Positions 50,462 to 60,904 of a stretch of 64,000 nucleotides of DNA are shown in pieces. The notes below the pieces were generated by a model. It did not search any database. It worked only from the letters and a program-made list of their open reading frames with translations, and was not told where the DNA came from. Origin of the DNA: Plasmodium relictum (Eukaryota > Apicomplexa > Aconoidasida > Haemosporida > Plasmodiidae); contig NC_041686.1 in NCBI RefSeq assembly GCF_900005765.1, forward strand, positions 744,001 to 808,000, written 5' to 3'. The stretch's first letter is position 1. Each line of letters starts with the position of its first letter. The translations under genes and the position numbers were made by a program.

Positions 50462-51057
50462 TTTTTTTTTTTAATTCATAAGAATTTTATTTTGATTTGC
50501 AAAAATTTTTATATTTAAAATATAACCTAAAATTAAAAAAAAAAAAAAAAATTCAACACTTTTTAAAATATTGTATATTTCAATAAAAACGAATATATTA
50601 TAAATTAAAATATTTTTAATTCTTTACATGTAAAACAAAAAAAAAAAATTTTAAATAAAATTAGTAACTTTTTAAATGAAATTTTTAAAAAAGTTATGTA
50701 CATTTTCTATTTATATAAATTATATATAAATAAGATATTTTTCTAAATATATTTTACCTTTGTGCTTCTATTTTTTTTTTAACGGTTTTTAATAAAAAAA
50801 AAACAAAAAACCAATAGAAATAAAAAAAAAATTTTTTTTAAGTAGTTATATTTGAATGAATGAATAAGTATATTATTATAAAAAATATATAAAAATTAGT
50901 ATAACATTTTCTTTTTTTTTTCTTTTGCATAGAATATGTTTTAAAGGGAAATAATGGAATTAATATATAAAAAATTAAGCTTTAATTTTTAAAGGTATAT
51001 TTTTTTGTATGAACATTTTATTTACTAATATATTTTTTTTCTTTTCATTTATTTAAA
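48599..51057. other. 2.5-kb intergenic region upstream of the large coiled-coil gene
   Basis: This gap holds T-rich sequence just after Psf2, a (TA)n tract (50401-50445, interrupted once and continuing to about 50460) and many A runs. A GCATGCAT motif lies at 50028-50035. A stretch of more mixed composition lies at about 49606-49680. No gene was supportable. The promoter for the 51058 gene should lie in the right part. Confidence 0.55.
50401..50445. repeat. (TA)n microsatellite
   Basis: A 45-base TA repeat is followed by TGTATATATATATA, ending about 600 bases upstream of the large coiled-coil gene. Confidence 0.95.
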
Positions 51058-54000
51058 ATGAATAATAATTTTAAAAAAAATGATGATATATTTAGTGAGA
51101 AAAAGGTTTTTGAAAATATAATGCCAAATGTAAAGAATAATTTTATGTGTAATAAAGCAACTGATAATATATCAAAGCAAAATATACAAAATATTGAAAA
51201 TAATAATATAAAAGAAAACGAATGCGATAGTTTTACTTCCTTAAATGATGATTTTAATAAGAAAGATAGCAATGAAAATGATAATATTTTAAATAATTTT
51301 AGTATAGAAACTTTATGCATAAATGAAATTAAAAGTTGTGAAGAAAATGATTTATTTGATGACAAAAAGTACACTAATAAAGATGTATTAATATCAATCT
51401 TAAGAAAAAATTTAGAATTAAAAATAAAAGATTATAATTTGGTTATGGATACATTAATCAGAACTAAAGAAGAATGTACTCAAAAAAGTGATAATATCAA
51501 AAAACTTCAATTAAAACATAATGAATTGGAAAGAGAGTATTTTAATTTGAAGAAAGAAAATGAAAAAATAAATAATGAGAAAAATATGAATTTAGGTAAT
51601 TTCTCATTTTATAAAAATGAATATAAAGATATAAAATATAAGTTGTTAAGGTTAGAAGATAAGCATAATAGTATGATGGAAAAAAATGAACAACTAAATA
51701 AAGAAATTACTAATTTAAAAAATGAGAAATGTAAATTAGAAATAGATAAGAATAATGAAATTGAAAAGTTAAAGCATGAAAATGAAAAATTAAAAAACAA
51801 AAATGATCAATTGCTAAATGAGCACTATAATTTATTAGAGAAATATTTGCTTAATGAAAAAAAAATATATAAACTAGAAAGAGAAAAAAAAGAGGAAATA
51901 TCAAAATTTCAAGAAATTATAGAAAAGGGAGAAGTAATGAAAAGAAATTCTGTTGAAAATTTAAATAAGGTTAAAGATGTTTTATCAAAGTCGTTACTAA
52001 AATCAGAAGAAAATGTAAAGAAGTTATTAGTTGTAGAGAAAGAAAGAGATAGTTTAAAAATTAAGAATGAAAATTTCATAAAAAAAAATGAAGAATTAAA
52101 TGTTAAAATTGATAATTTAAAAAATGCGTTAAAATCACTTGAAAAAAACTTTAGACAAATTATTGAAAAAAATAATGCTATGTTTTCTGTTACACATGAA
52201 TTCTTACATCAGAATAATAGCAAAATAATTGTACTCAGAAAAAATAATGAAATAAAAGCTATTTGCGACAGTTATAATATAGATAAAAATATATTTGATG
52301 ATATTAATCATTTTTCAGTACTATACATATATGAGGTGATTCACAGTGAAACACAAGAAGGTTCCAACGAATCTTCAGATTATTATAATGATAATGAAGA
52401 TTATATTAAAATAAAAAAATCAAAATATAAAAGTTTAAATTATCAATTAAATGAAGCTCAAATAAAAATTATTAATTTATCAAGATCAAACGAAAATTTT
52501 GAAAAGTGTTGTGCAAAAGTTAAAAGCTCATTATTAAGTGACGAATTGAATATATATAAAAAACATTACTTCGGAGATCATGAATACTTGTATAACGAAA
52601 AAAATTATATTGAAAATATACTACAAGAAAAAATTGAACATGTTAAATTCATAGAGAAAAAATTAGAAGAAAAGGATATGATTATACATAAATTTAAGGA
52701 AAATATTTTTAAGTTAAAATTAGAGAAAGAAACTTTAATTAAAGTTATTTACTCTCTTCCCAATATTTCTTCTTTAGCTCACGTTGAAAACAATAATAAA
52801 AAATATTCATTAGAAAAAATAGTAGAAAATATTGTGAAAGACTATATATGCAATATGAAAAATAGTAAAATAGAAGAATTAAATGAAAAAACACCATCAA
52901 ATATTAGTAAAAAATCAATTTTACAAAAAAGTAATAATGAACAAACAAATGAAGATATACCTCCTTTACTTCATAGTTTAAATCCTTTTCGTTGTATACT
53001 TGAAAATTTAGGTAAGGCTATCTTGAATATCGAATCGAAACAAATAGAGTACTTTAAAAAAAGTGATTTATTAAATTTCATTGATGATTATATGATAACA
53101 ATAGATATATTTAATAGAATATCTGCTTATAATAATTTATTTAAAGTAGAAATTTTACTAGAAAATGAATTTAGTTACATTTTAGAGAAATTAAATAGTA
53201 ATGAGGAAAATAAAACAGAAATAATAATTAAAGAATTAGAAAGGAATAAGAAGAATTACAGTGATGAGGATCTATTTCATTATATAGAAGATAAAAAGAT
53301 ATTAGATAAATATAAACAATTCTATCACGATCATTTTGTTAACATAAATAATATATTTAATACAATTATAAGCTTTAATTTATATAACATTGAGAATAAA
53401 TATAAAATTATTTATGAGAGGTATTTTAATTTATTTAATTTAAATTTCAGTAATGTTGAGATATCATTTGATTTATTATTAAGGAGATTTAATAAAATAT
53501 TAAGATTATCTAAATGTTATGAACATATTATTGTTGAAAATAATAAAAAAATATCTGAACTAAATAAAAATGAAATGGAATTATATAAGACTCAGAAAAA
53601 ATTAGAATATGAAATGGAGTTAATGAAAAAAGAAAAAGAAAATTTAGAAAAAGTTATTACAAAAAATGAAGAAAAAATAAATAAATTTAATGAGAAATAT
53701 ATACTTTTACAGAATGAGTTTCATGAGTATAAAAATAAATACACATTCATTATTGAAGAATTTGAGAATTTAAAGAAAGAAAAATATAATTTGGAACAAG
53801 AAATATCTCAGAAAGAACAAAGGAATATTAAGTTAAATGAGCAAAATTGTGAAATTATAAAAAATTACGAAAAGGAAAAGGATTATTTGCAATCGTTATT
53901 ACAAGAGACAAAAGAAAGTAATAATTATTTAAAAGAAAAATTGGAATCTATTTTAAATAATAATGAAAAATTGAAATATGATTATGATATACGTTTAAAT

Positions 54001-57000
54001 AATTTAAATACTATGTGGTCTGAAGAAAAAGAAAATAATAAAAAAAATGTTTTTAATATAAATAATTTAAAAATTGAAAACAATAATTTATTATTAAAAA
54101 TCAAAGAATTAGAAAATACAAACAATATAATAAAAGGTGAATTAAATGAAAGAATTAAACAAATCAATGTATTCAGAAGTAATTGTTCTTTTACAATGAA
54201 GAATATGAAAAATATTTCGAAATGTTTTAACCCTTATTCTAGTAATAATTATGCATTGAATGAAAATGACACAGAAAAGAATATAGAATATGAGATAAGA
54301 GAAAGAAAATTACAAGAAAATATAGCAGATTTAGAAAGGGAAAATTTAAAATTAAAAGGAGAAAAGGAAATATTAATAACTTCTGTTGATACTTGGAAAT
54401 GCTTTAGTGTAGATAGTAAAGAAGAAATTAGTAGATTAAAAAAGATATGTAATGAACAACTTGAAAAACATAAAGAATTTTTGCTAATAAATCAATCTAA
54501 TGAAGAAAAATTAAAATATATAAACAATTTGTTAACAACAGAAAAAGATAAATATGAAAAAGATTTAAATGAAACTAAGTCTTCCTTAAATATGAAAATA
54601 GAAAAGCTAAATGATAATTTAAAAGAAAAAATCCATGAAATAAAAGTTCTACAATATGATAAAGAAACATTATTAAATAAAATTAGAAATTTTGAGAAGG
54701 AAAAAAATGATGAAGATTCCTTAAGAAAAAAAGAAGAAGAATATATAAGTTTATTAAAAAATGATAAGACAAATCTTCAGAAAGAATTAAATGATGTATT
54801 AGAAAAATATAATGATGAATTAGATAAAAATAAAAAATTGTCTAATGAACTAGATATACTCATTAGTAAACACAATGAAGAAATGCGATTAATAAATGAG
54901 AAATTAAGTAACGTAAAAAAGGATAATGCATACTTAAATGATATATTTCAAAAACAAATAAATTTTAGCGATAATGATTTATTAAAAAATAGACTAGATC
55001 AATTAGTTCATTTAAATAAAGATTTAGAATCAGAGTTACAAGAGAATGAAGCTTTAAATGAAAAAATAAAATGTGAGAACATAGAATTAAAGGAAAAATT
55101 AAAAATAGAAAAAGAAAAATTTATACAACAACAAAAATATATTATAGAATTGCAAACTAGTATAACTGATAAAAACATGGTTGGCAAAAATGATGAATTT
55201 ATAAATAGCTTGAAAGCTAATTTTGAAAGTTCAAGATTAGAATTGCAAAAATTACTTAATAAATTTGAAAAAGCGAATTTAAATGAAGAAAAATATATAA
55301 TGAAAATACAAATTATGGAATCTAAATTAGCAAAAAATGAAAATGAAAAAAAAAAAATTACTGAGCAATTGGAAGATAATAATAAGAATAATTTAATTAA
55401 CTTTAATAAATTGAAGACTAATTTAGATATACTTACTGAAGAAAATAGAATATTACTGTTAAATAAAGAAGAATATGAAAGGCAAATCGAAGAATTGAAG
55501 AGAGATAATCAATTTTTTAATTCTACAAAAAATAACGACTTAAACATAATTGAAAAAGAAAAATTACAGGAACAAGTCTCAGAATATTTAGATAAATTAA
55601 ATGAAAAAGATAAAGAAATAATTAATTTAAATTTCCAAATAAAAAAATTAACTAATGAAAATTTAGACATGAAAAATAAAATAAATTTAGGTAATGAAAA
55701 TAATGATAGCAATAATGATATGGAGAATAGAAGAAATAACGAAAATATTTCATTAGAAATATATAAATATATTAATGAAAATATTGACTTAACTGCAGAG
55801 TTGGAAAATAAAAATGAACTTATAGATAAATGTAAAGAAGAAATAAAACAAAAAAATGATGAAATAAATAAATTGAATGATCAACTATTGAAATTATCCA
55901 AAAGCTGCAACAGATTAAATGAATCTATAATTATTATGGAAAAACATAAAGTGAATATGAATAATCACATAAAAGAAAAAGATGAAATTATTGAGCAATT
56001 AAAAAATAATTATAATAATAAACTAGATGATTTACTGAATGATTATTCTTATAAAACAAATACATTTCCTATGATTGAAAAAGCTATAGAATATTCCTCT
56101 GATGATATTTTAAAAATGTACAAAAATATACCAACTTTTGACAATGTTGAAATAAATGCAAAAGAAACAGTTAATAATTTATATTCATTATCTTTAGATA
56201 AAGACAAAGATGACATTATAATCATTAAGTGTAATATATTAAAACTATTTAAATTAGGTTCATGCTATTTATATATTATAAATAGAAATTTAAAAGAAAT
56301 TAAAAATTTTAAAAATCAAGTATGTTGCTTAGAACAAAGTATAGAAAGTTTAAATCAACTTATTGATAATTTAAAAGATGAAAATAATAAAAATGAACAA
56401 ATTAAAGTAAATAATTTAGAAGAGATACTAAAATTAAAAAACAGTTTGAGAAATAATGAAAATTCTATAAAGAATTTAAAAGATGACTTAAAAAAAAATG
56501 AAGAAATTAATGAGATAAACTTAAAGAACATTTATAAATATAAAAATTTCATAAACCATTTAGTGAAACAAAGTACTATATTTTGTAAAATATTTAAAAA
56601 TATTAATGCAAAAAAGAAAATCGATCCATCTATTTTAAATCAGTTAAACAATATGCAAAAATCGTTTAATTTTTATATATATGATTCTTCCATTGAAGAA
56701 CTAAAAAAAAAAAATAATTTAAATATTAATAATGAATTATCAGAGGAGGATTTGCATAATGTCAAATTATTTGCAGAAAATTTTAATTTAAAAATTGAAA
56801 AAGGAGAAACTGATTTCTTTAATAAAAATGAAACAAATGATGATGAAGGCATTTCTTCTTTTCGTAATGATATATTTAAAATAGATTATGAGTCTTTTAG
56901 TAGAGTTTCAAATAATGAAGAAAATAATGTACAAAAAAAAAAATATGTAACCAATGAAAATGAATTTATTCAAATTTTATTAAATGAAGACGAATATATG

Positions 57001-59484
57001 CATGATAAAGAACAAAATGATTTTAATCAAATAGATATTCAATTATGTAAAGGTGAAAATAAAGAGAATGAAGAGTTAAATTCATATGAAATTTATAAAA
57101 AAAATGATTTTTCACCTAATCAAGAAAATAATATTTCTAATGAAAAAAATGATTTAAATGAAGGACCTAATGTTTTTATTAACGAAAATAAAGTAAATAC
57201 AGAAAATAATATCTTCGATGTAGATAATAATACATATACTAAGGGAGATAAAATGTTAGATGAGGAAAATAACTCATATAACAAAAAAAAAAAAGATATG
57301 AATATAGAAGATAAAAAAATAGATCAAAAATATAATTTAGAAAAAAATTTAAATGATAATAATGAAGGATTGAAGGATTATTTTATACAAAATCAGTTAG
57401 AATGTAAAACAAACAATGAGACCTTGCAGCGTTATGAAGAAAATATATTAGAAAATTTTTATAAGAATGATGAATTAATTCAAAAGAAATCAAAAGATAA
57501 CGATAAAGATATATTAAATGTTGATGTTAATATAGTAAATAGTAGTATTCATTTAGCAAATGACAATAATAATGTAATGAGCAACGAAACTAATTTAAGA
57601 ATAAATAACGATGATAATATAATAGATAATGGGGAACATATAGTGAATAACAATGATAATTTAATAGATAAAAACAATGAAATAATAAGTATAAATAATA
57701 ATTTATGTGAAGAATCTAATTATTATAACATAAAAGAAAGTAATGAACATCAAAAGAAAGGAATGCTAAATGGGGACAATGATAAGAAAATAGATAATAA
57801 ATATTTGAATGAAAATGTTACTTCAACTTCTCATGAAAAAAAAAATAGTTATAATGTTATAAATACTAATGAAAAGCATATCAATGATTCTGAATATAAT
57901 CACAATTCAAAAGAAAATGAAAAAAATAATAATATTATTTTAGAAAATTTTAATAAAGGAAAATATGCAAGTGATGTTGAAAATTTTGAAGGTACTAACA
58001 CAATAGAGAATTCATACAACCAAAACGAAAATGAAAAAAATAGTAAGAAAAATAAAATTGAAATTTATGAAAATTTCAATGATACATATATTATGCAAAA
58101 TAATAGCAATACTAACAACAATTCATATAGCTCTCATGTGTCTGAATATAATTATGATACATATAAAAAAGTTTATGAAGAAAATAATAGAATAGAAAAA
58201 AAAAGAAAATATTATTCTGACTCGGAAATAGTAAAATTAGATTTTTATTCACCAACAGTCGGCCTGTCAAAAAAAATAAAAAAAATTCATAATATTTATA
58301 CTGATAACGAAGAAAGTGAAAATGAATTTAAAAATAAAAACAAAGAAAATAATGAAAATGAAGATCATAACAAAGAAAAAAATCAAGGAAATAATAATAA
58401 TTTTAAGAGTTTAAACTATGATAAAGACGTTATGACTTATGAAGAACAAACAGTTCTAAATAATATAAAAGGAAGTAATAATTATAGCAATTATTATGAA
58501 GAAAGAACTAACAAAGACATTAATGAAAATGAAGAAAAAATGGAAAATTATGAAGTATGTGAAAGTGAAAATAATGAAAATGAAAGTAATAAAAGTTGTT
58601 ATATTATTTCATCTGATGAAGAATGTGAAAAAAATGATTATTCTAAAACATCAGAAGACGAAGAAGGTGAAGAAGAAGTTGAAGAAGATGATGATGAAGT
58701 AAATGAAAGAACACAAGAAGATTATGAAGAAGATAATACAAAAGAAATAGAAATTGAAAAAGAAGATGAAAATGAGGAAGATAATGAAGAAGAAATGGAA
58801 GAATATGGAGATAATTCTAAAGAAGCAGAAGCTGATGATGAAGAAGATGAAGAAGAAGAGGAAGAAGAAAACGGAGATGGAGAAAACGAAGAAGATATTG
58901 AAGAAGAGGAATATGAAGAAGATAATACTAAGGAAGTAGGAGAAAACGAGGTAGAAGAAGAAAATGAAGATGAAGAATATGAAGATGAGGAAAATAGTAA
59001 AGAATTAGATGAAGAAAAAGAAAGTGATGAAAATGAAGATGATGAATATGAGATTAAAGAAAATGATTACGAAGAACAAGAAGAGAATATAATTTACAAT
59101 AATCAAAAGATGTCTAACTTAGATAATACACAAAACATTTTTAATATAAATAGTAATGATGCTGTAGATATAGACAATAAATATAACGTAAATGTAAATA
59201 ATGATCTTCCTGGTTATGGAAATTCTAATAAAAAAAATAATATTATTAATGATTTTAACTTTTTCATACCCTCAAATAAAAATATTGCAAATGAAAACAA
59301 ATCATTTAATGCTAAAGGAGAAAATTCAGATGCTATTAGTATCGTGTCATCAAATGAAGAGAATGAAATATTTTATGAAAATGAAAAAGGGAATATAGAA
59401 GACACTATTGAAAAAAATAATTTGAGCAATCAAGAAAATTTTAATAACAAAGAAAATCCAAGTGAATTGAATTTTGAAGAATAA
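51058..59484 (+). CDS. Giant coiled-coil protein with acidic C-terminus (TPR/Mlp-like architecture)
   Basis: A single exon encodes 2808 residues. After about 100 Asn-rich residues, long coiled coil with Glu/Lys/Leu/Asn heptads runs from roughly 110 to 1950. It is broken by a less helical block near 375-520 and a globular-looking stretch near 630-830. From about 1950 the protein is disordered and Asn-rich. Residues about 2480-2680 are extremely acidic, with long Glu/Asp runs and the twice-used segment EEDNTKE. Two short hydrophobic-Ser-Ser-acidic motifs (IISSDEE at 2516 and IVSSNEE at 2762) look like SUMO-interacting motifs. No signal peptide, membrane segment or enzymatic domain was seen. The layout (about two thirds coiled coil, then acidic tail) is like the nuclear-basket protein TPR/Mlp1. 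Giant golgins, centrosomal or basal-complex proteins could look similar. The family is not established; the frame itself is certain. Confidence 0.9.
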   Translation: MNNNFKKNDDIFSEKKVFENIMPNVKNNFMCNKATDNISKQNIQNIENNNIKENECDSFTSLNDDFNKKDSNENDNILNNFSIETLCINEIKSCEENDLFDDKKYTNKDVLISILRKNLELKIKDYNLVMDTLIRTKEECTQKSDNIKKLQLKHNELEREYFNLKKENEKINNEKNMNLGNFSFYKNEYKDIKYKLLRLEDKHNSMMEKNEQLNKEITNLKNEKCKLEIDKNNEIEKLKHENEKLKNKNDQLLNEHYNLLEKYLLNEKKIYKLEREKKEEISKFQEIIEKGEVMKRNSVENLNKVKDVLSKSLLKSEENVKKLLVVEKERDSLKIKNENFIKKNEELNVKIDNLKNALKSLEKNFRQIIEKNNAMFSVTHEFLHQNNSKIIVLRKNNEIKAICDSYNIDKNIFDDINHFSVLYIYEVIHSETQEGSNESSDYYNDNEDYIKIKKSKYKSLNYQLNEAQIKIINLSRSNENFEKCCAKVKSSLLSDELNIYKKHYFGDHEYLYNEKNYIENILQEKIEHVKFIEKKLEEKDMIIHKFKENIFKLKLEKETLIKVIYSLPNISSLAHVENNNKKYSLEKIVENIVKDYICNMKNSKIEELNEKTPSNISKKSILQKSNNEQTNEDIPPLLHSLNPFRCILENLGKAILNIESKQIEYFKKSDLLNFIDDYMITIDIFNRISAYNNLFKVEILLENEFSYILEKLNSNEENKTEIIIKELERNKKNYSDEDLFHYIEDKKILDKYKQFYHDHFVNINNIFNTIISFNLYNIENKYKIIYERYFNLFNLNFSNVEISFDLLLRRFNKILRLSKCYEHIIVENNKKISELNKNEMELYKTQKKLEYEMELMKKEKENLEKVITKNEEKINKFNEKYILLQNEFHEYKNKYTFIIEEFENLKKEKYNLEQEISQKEQRNIKLNEQNCEIIKNYEKEKDYLQSLLQETKESNNYLKEKLESILNNNEKLKYDYDIRLNNLNTMWSEEKENNKKNVFNINNLKIENNNLLLKIKELENTNNIIKGELNERIKQINVFRSNCSFTMKNMKNISKCFNPYSSNNYALNENDTEKNIEYEIRERKLQENIADLERENLKLKGEKEILITSVDTWKCFSVDSKEEISRLKKICNEQLEKHKEFLLINQSNEEKLKYINNLLTTEKDKYEKDLNETKSSLNMKIEKLNDNLKEKIHEIKVLQYDKETLLNKIRNFEKEKNDEDSLRKKEEEYISLLKNDKTNLQKELNDVLEKYNDELDKNKKLSNELDILISKHNEEMRLINEKLSNVKKDNAYLNDIFQKQINFSDNDLLKNRLDQLVHLNKDLESELQENEALNEKIKCENIELKEKLKIEKEKFIQQQKYIIELQTSITDKNMVGKNDEFINSLKANFESSRLELQKLLNKFEKANLNEEKYIMKIQIMESKLAKNENEKKKITEQLEDNNKNNLINFNKLKTNLDILTEENRILLLNKEEYERQIEELKRDNQFFNSTKNNDLNIIEKEKLQEQVSEYLDKLNEKDKEIINLNFQIKKLTNENLDMKNKINLGNENNDSNNDMENRRNNENISLEIYKYINENIDLTAELENKNELIDKCKEEIKQKNDEINKLNDQLLKLSKSCNRLNESIIIMEKHKVNMNNHIKEKDEIIEQLKNNYNNKLDDLLNDYSYKTNTFPMIEKAIEYSSDDILKMYKNIPTFDNVEINAKETVNNLYSLSLDKDKDDIIIIKCNILKLFKLGSCYLYIINRNLKEIKNFKNQVCCLEQSIESLNQLIDNLKDENNKNEQIKVNNLEEILKLKNSLRNNENSIKNLKDDLKKNEEINEINLKNIYKYKNFINHLVKQSTIFCKIFKNINAKKKIDPSILNQLNNMQKSFNFYIYDSSIEELKKKNNLNINNELSEEDLHNVKLFAENFNLKIEKGETDFFNKNETNDDEGISSFRNDIFKIDYESFSRVSNNEENNVQKKKYVTNENEFIQILLNEDEYMHDKEQNDFNQIDIQLCKGENKENEELNSYEIYKKNDFSPNQENNISNEKNDLNEGPNVFINENKVNTENNIFDVDNNTYTKGDKMLDEENNSYNKKKKDMNIEDKKIDQKYNLEKNLNDNNEGLKDYFIQNQLECKTNNETLQRYEENILENFYKNDELIQKKSKDNDKDILNVDVNIVNSSIHLANDNNNVMSNETNLRINNDDNIIDNGEHIVNNNDNLIDKNNEIISINNNLCEESNYYNIKESNEHQKKGMLNGDNDKKIDNKYLNENVTSTSHEKKNSYNVINTNEKHINDSEYNHNSKENEKNNNIILENFNKGKYASDVENFEGTNTIENSYNQNENEKNSKKNKIEIYENFNDTYIMQNNSNTNNNSYSSHVSEYNYDTYKKVYEENNRIEKKRKYYSDSEIVKLDFYSPTVGLSKKIKKIHNIYTDNEESENEFKNKNKENNENEDHNKEKNQGNNNNFKSLNYDKDVMTYEEQTVLNNIKGSNNYSNYYEERTNKDINENEEKMENYEVCESENNENESNKSCYIISSDEECEKNDYSKTSEDEEGEEEVEEDDDEVNERTQEDYEEDNTKEIEIEKEDENEEDNEEEMEEYGDNSKEAEADDEEDEEEEEEENGDGENEEDIEEEEYEEDNTKEVGENEVEEENEDEEYEDEENSKELDEEKESDENEDDEYEIKENDYEEQEENIIYNNQKMSNLDNTQNIFNINSNDAVDIDNKYNVNVNNDLPGYGNSNKKNNIINDFNFFIPSNKNIANENKSFNAKGENSDAISIVSSNEENEIFYENEKGNIEDTIEKNNLSNQENFNNKENPSELNFEE

Positions 59485-60870
59485 TTACATAGCATTGATA
59501 ATAAAAACTCAGATTAATGATATTATAATTATATGTGTGAAATTTGTTTATTGTTAATAATTATTAACTTTTTTAGTTTTTAAATCTGATATTTTCATTA
59601 TATACACTTTTTTTTTTTTTTTATAATAGTTATATATAACTTATTATAATTTTCACTTAATTATGATTGCTGTTCTATCATAAATACTCATAAATTGCTA
59701 TTATTAAAATTATCATAATCATATGTTGAGCTGTTACTTTATTATATTTTTCTTAAAATAATTCGAATTATAAATAAATATAATTTTTCTTTTTTTTTTC
59801 ATTATTATTATTACTAGCATCTATGTATTACGTTTCCATTTTATTTAGTTTTAATTTAATTTTTAATTATTTTTAACTTTTCTCAAAAAACAACTTATTC
59901 TCTATAATGAAATTCAATTAATAAAAAATACCTAATAAATAAATTTTATAAAAAAAAAAAAATTTAGCAATTTCCTTTAGCTTTTTTTTTAAAAATAAAG
60001 ATTTACTTTTGAAATATAATAGTAGATAAAAATAACAATAAAACATTTAAAATTTATTCTTAATATTTTTAAAAAAACATATAAAAAATTTTATTTAAAA
60101 AGTGTTTATTGAATATAATAAAGAAAAATATAATATCTATTTAAAACTAAACATTTAAAAAAAAACAAAATTATTTCATTTCTAAAATGTTACTAGCTTT
60201 GTGATACATTTTTTTTTTTTTTTTTTTTTTTTGTGTCTTTTCTCTTTATAAAATTTCTAAATTTACAAAAAAAATTATGAACTTGAAATATAAAAAAAAG
60301 GAATTGTTTAATTTTTAGTTCTTTTCTAAATTTATTACTCATGCAAAAGAAAAAAAAAAAAAAAAAAATGTACTATGTTTAGTAGTATAATAATATTTGT
60401 ATAAAATTCCTAATGTGTAAAAGAAGAAAAAAAAAATGAAACTACAATAAAATTTGTATATTGCATTTTAATTTTAATTTTTGCTAAAAAATTTAACGAA
60501 AACATTTAAATAAAAACAAATTTAAATTTTCCTAATTAACCAATTTTGTAAAAATAAATGAAAGAACATAAAATGAGTATCAAGGGCATCTGGATTATTT
60601 TTTTCAAGTTACATATCCTTCTACAAGTCATAAAAATATAAATAAATAATTAAAAAAAAATAATATCATAATCTTTAAATTCTTAAATGTTATTCAATAT
60701 AATTAACAAAATGGGAGATTAAACTTTTTATATAAAGTTCAAATAGCTCAATTCTTTTAAATAGTTTTTATAAATGCGCGTTTTTTCATTTGATTACTTA
60801 AAATATTTTCTTGATAAAAATTTTAAAAAAAAATAAATTCTAAGTAATTAAAATTATATATGAATACTAA

Positions 60871-60904
60871 AAATAGAAATTAATATATATATTAATTTCT
60901 ATTT
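60871..60904. repeat. Perfect 34-bp palindrome
   Basis: The sequence from AAATAGAAATTAATAT to ATATTAATTTCTATTT is identical to its own reverse complement over 34 bases. The bases just outside (A at 60870, C at 60905) do not pair, so the symmetry has sharp limits. It could extrude as a cruciform or form an RNA hairpin. Confidence 0.9.

Noticed and set aside
51045-51374. 109-residue minus-strand frame over the start of the large coiled-coil gene
   Set aside because: Antisense of Asn/Lys/Glu codons gives Phe/Leu/Ser-rich frames throughout this window; there is no independent support.
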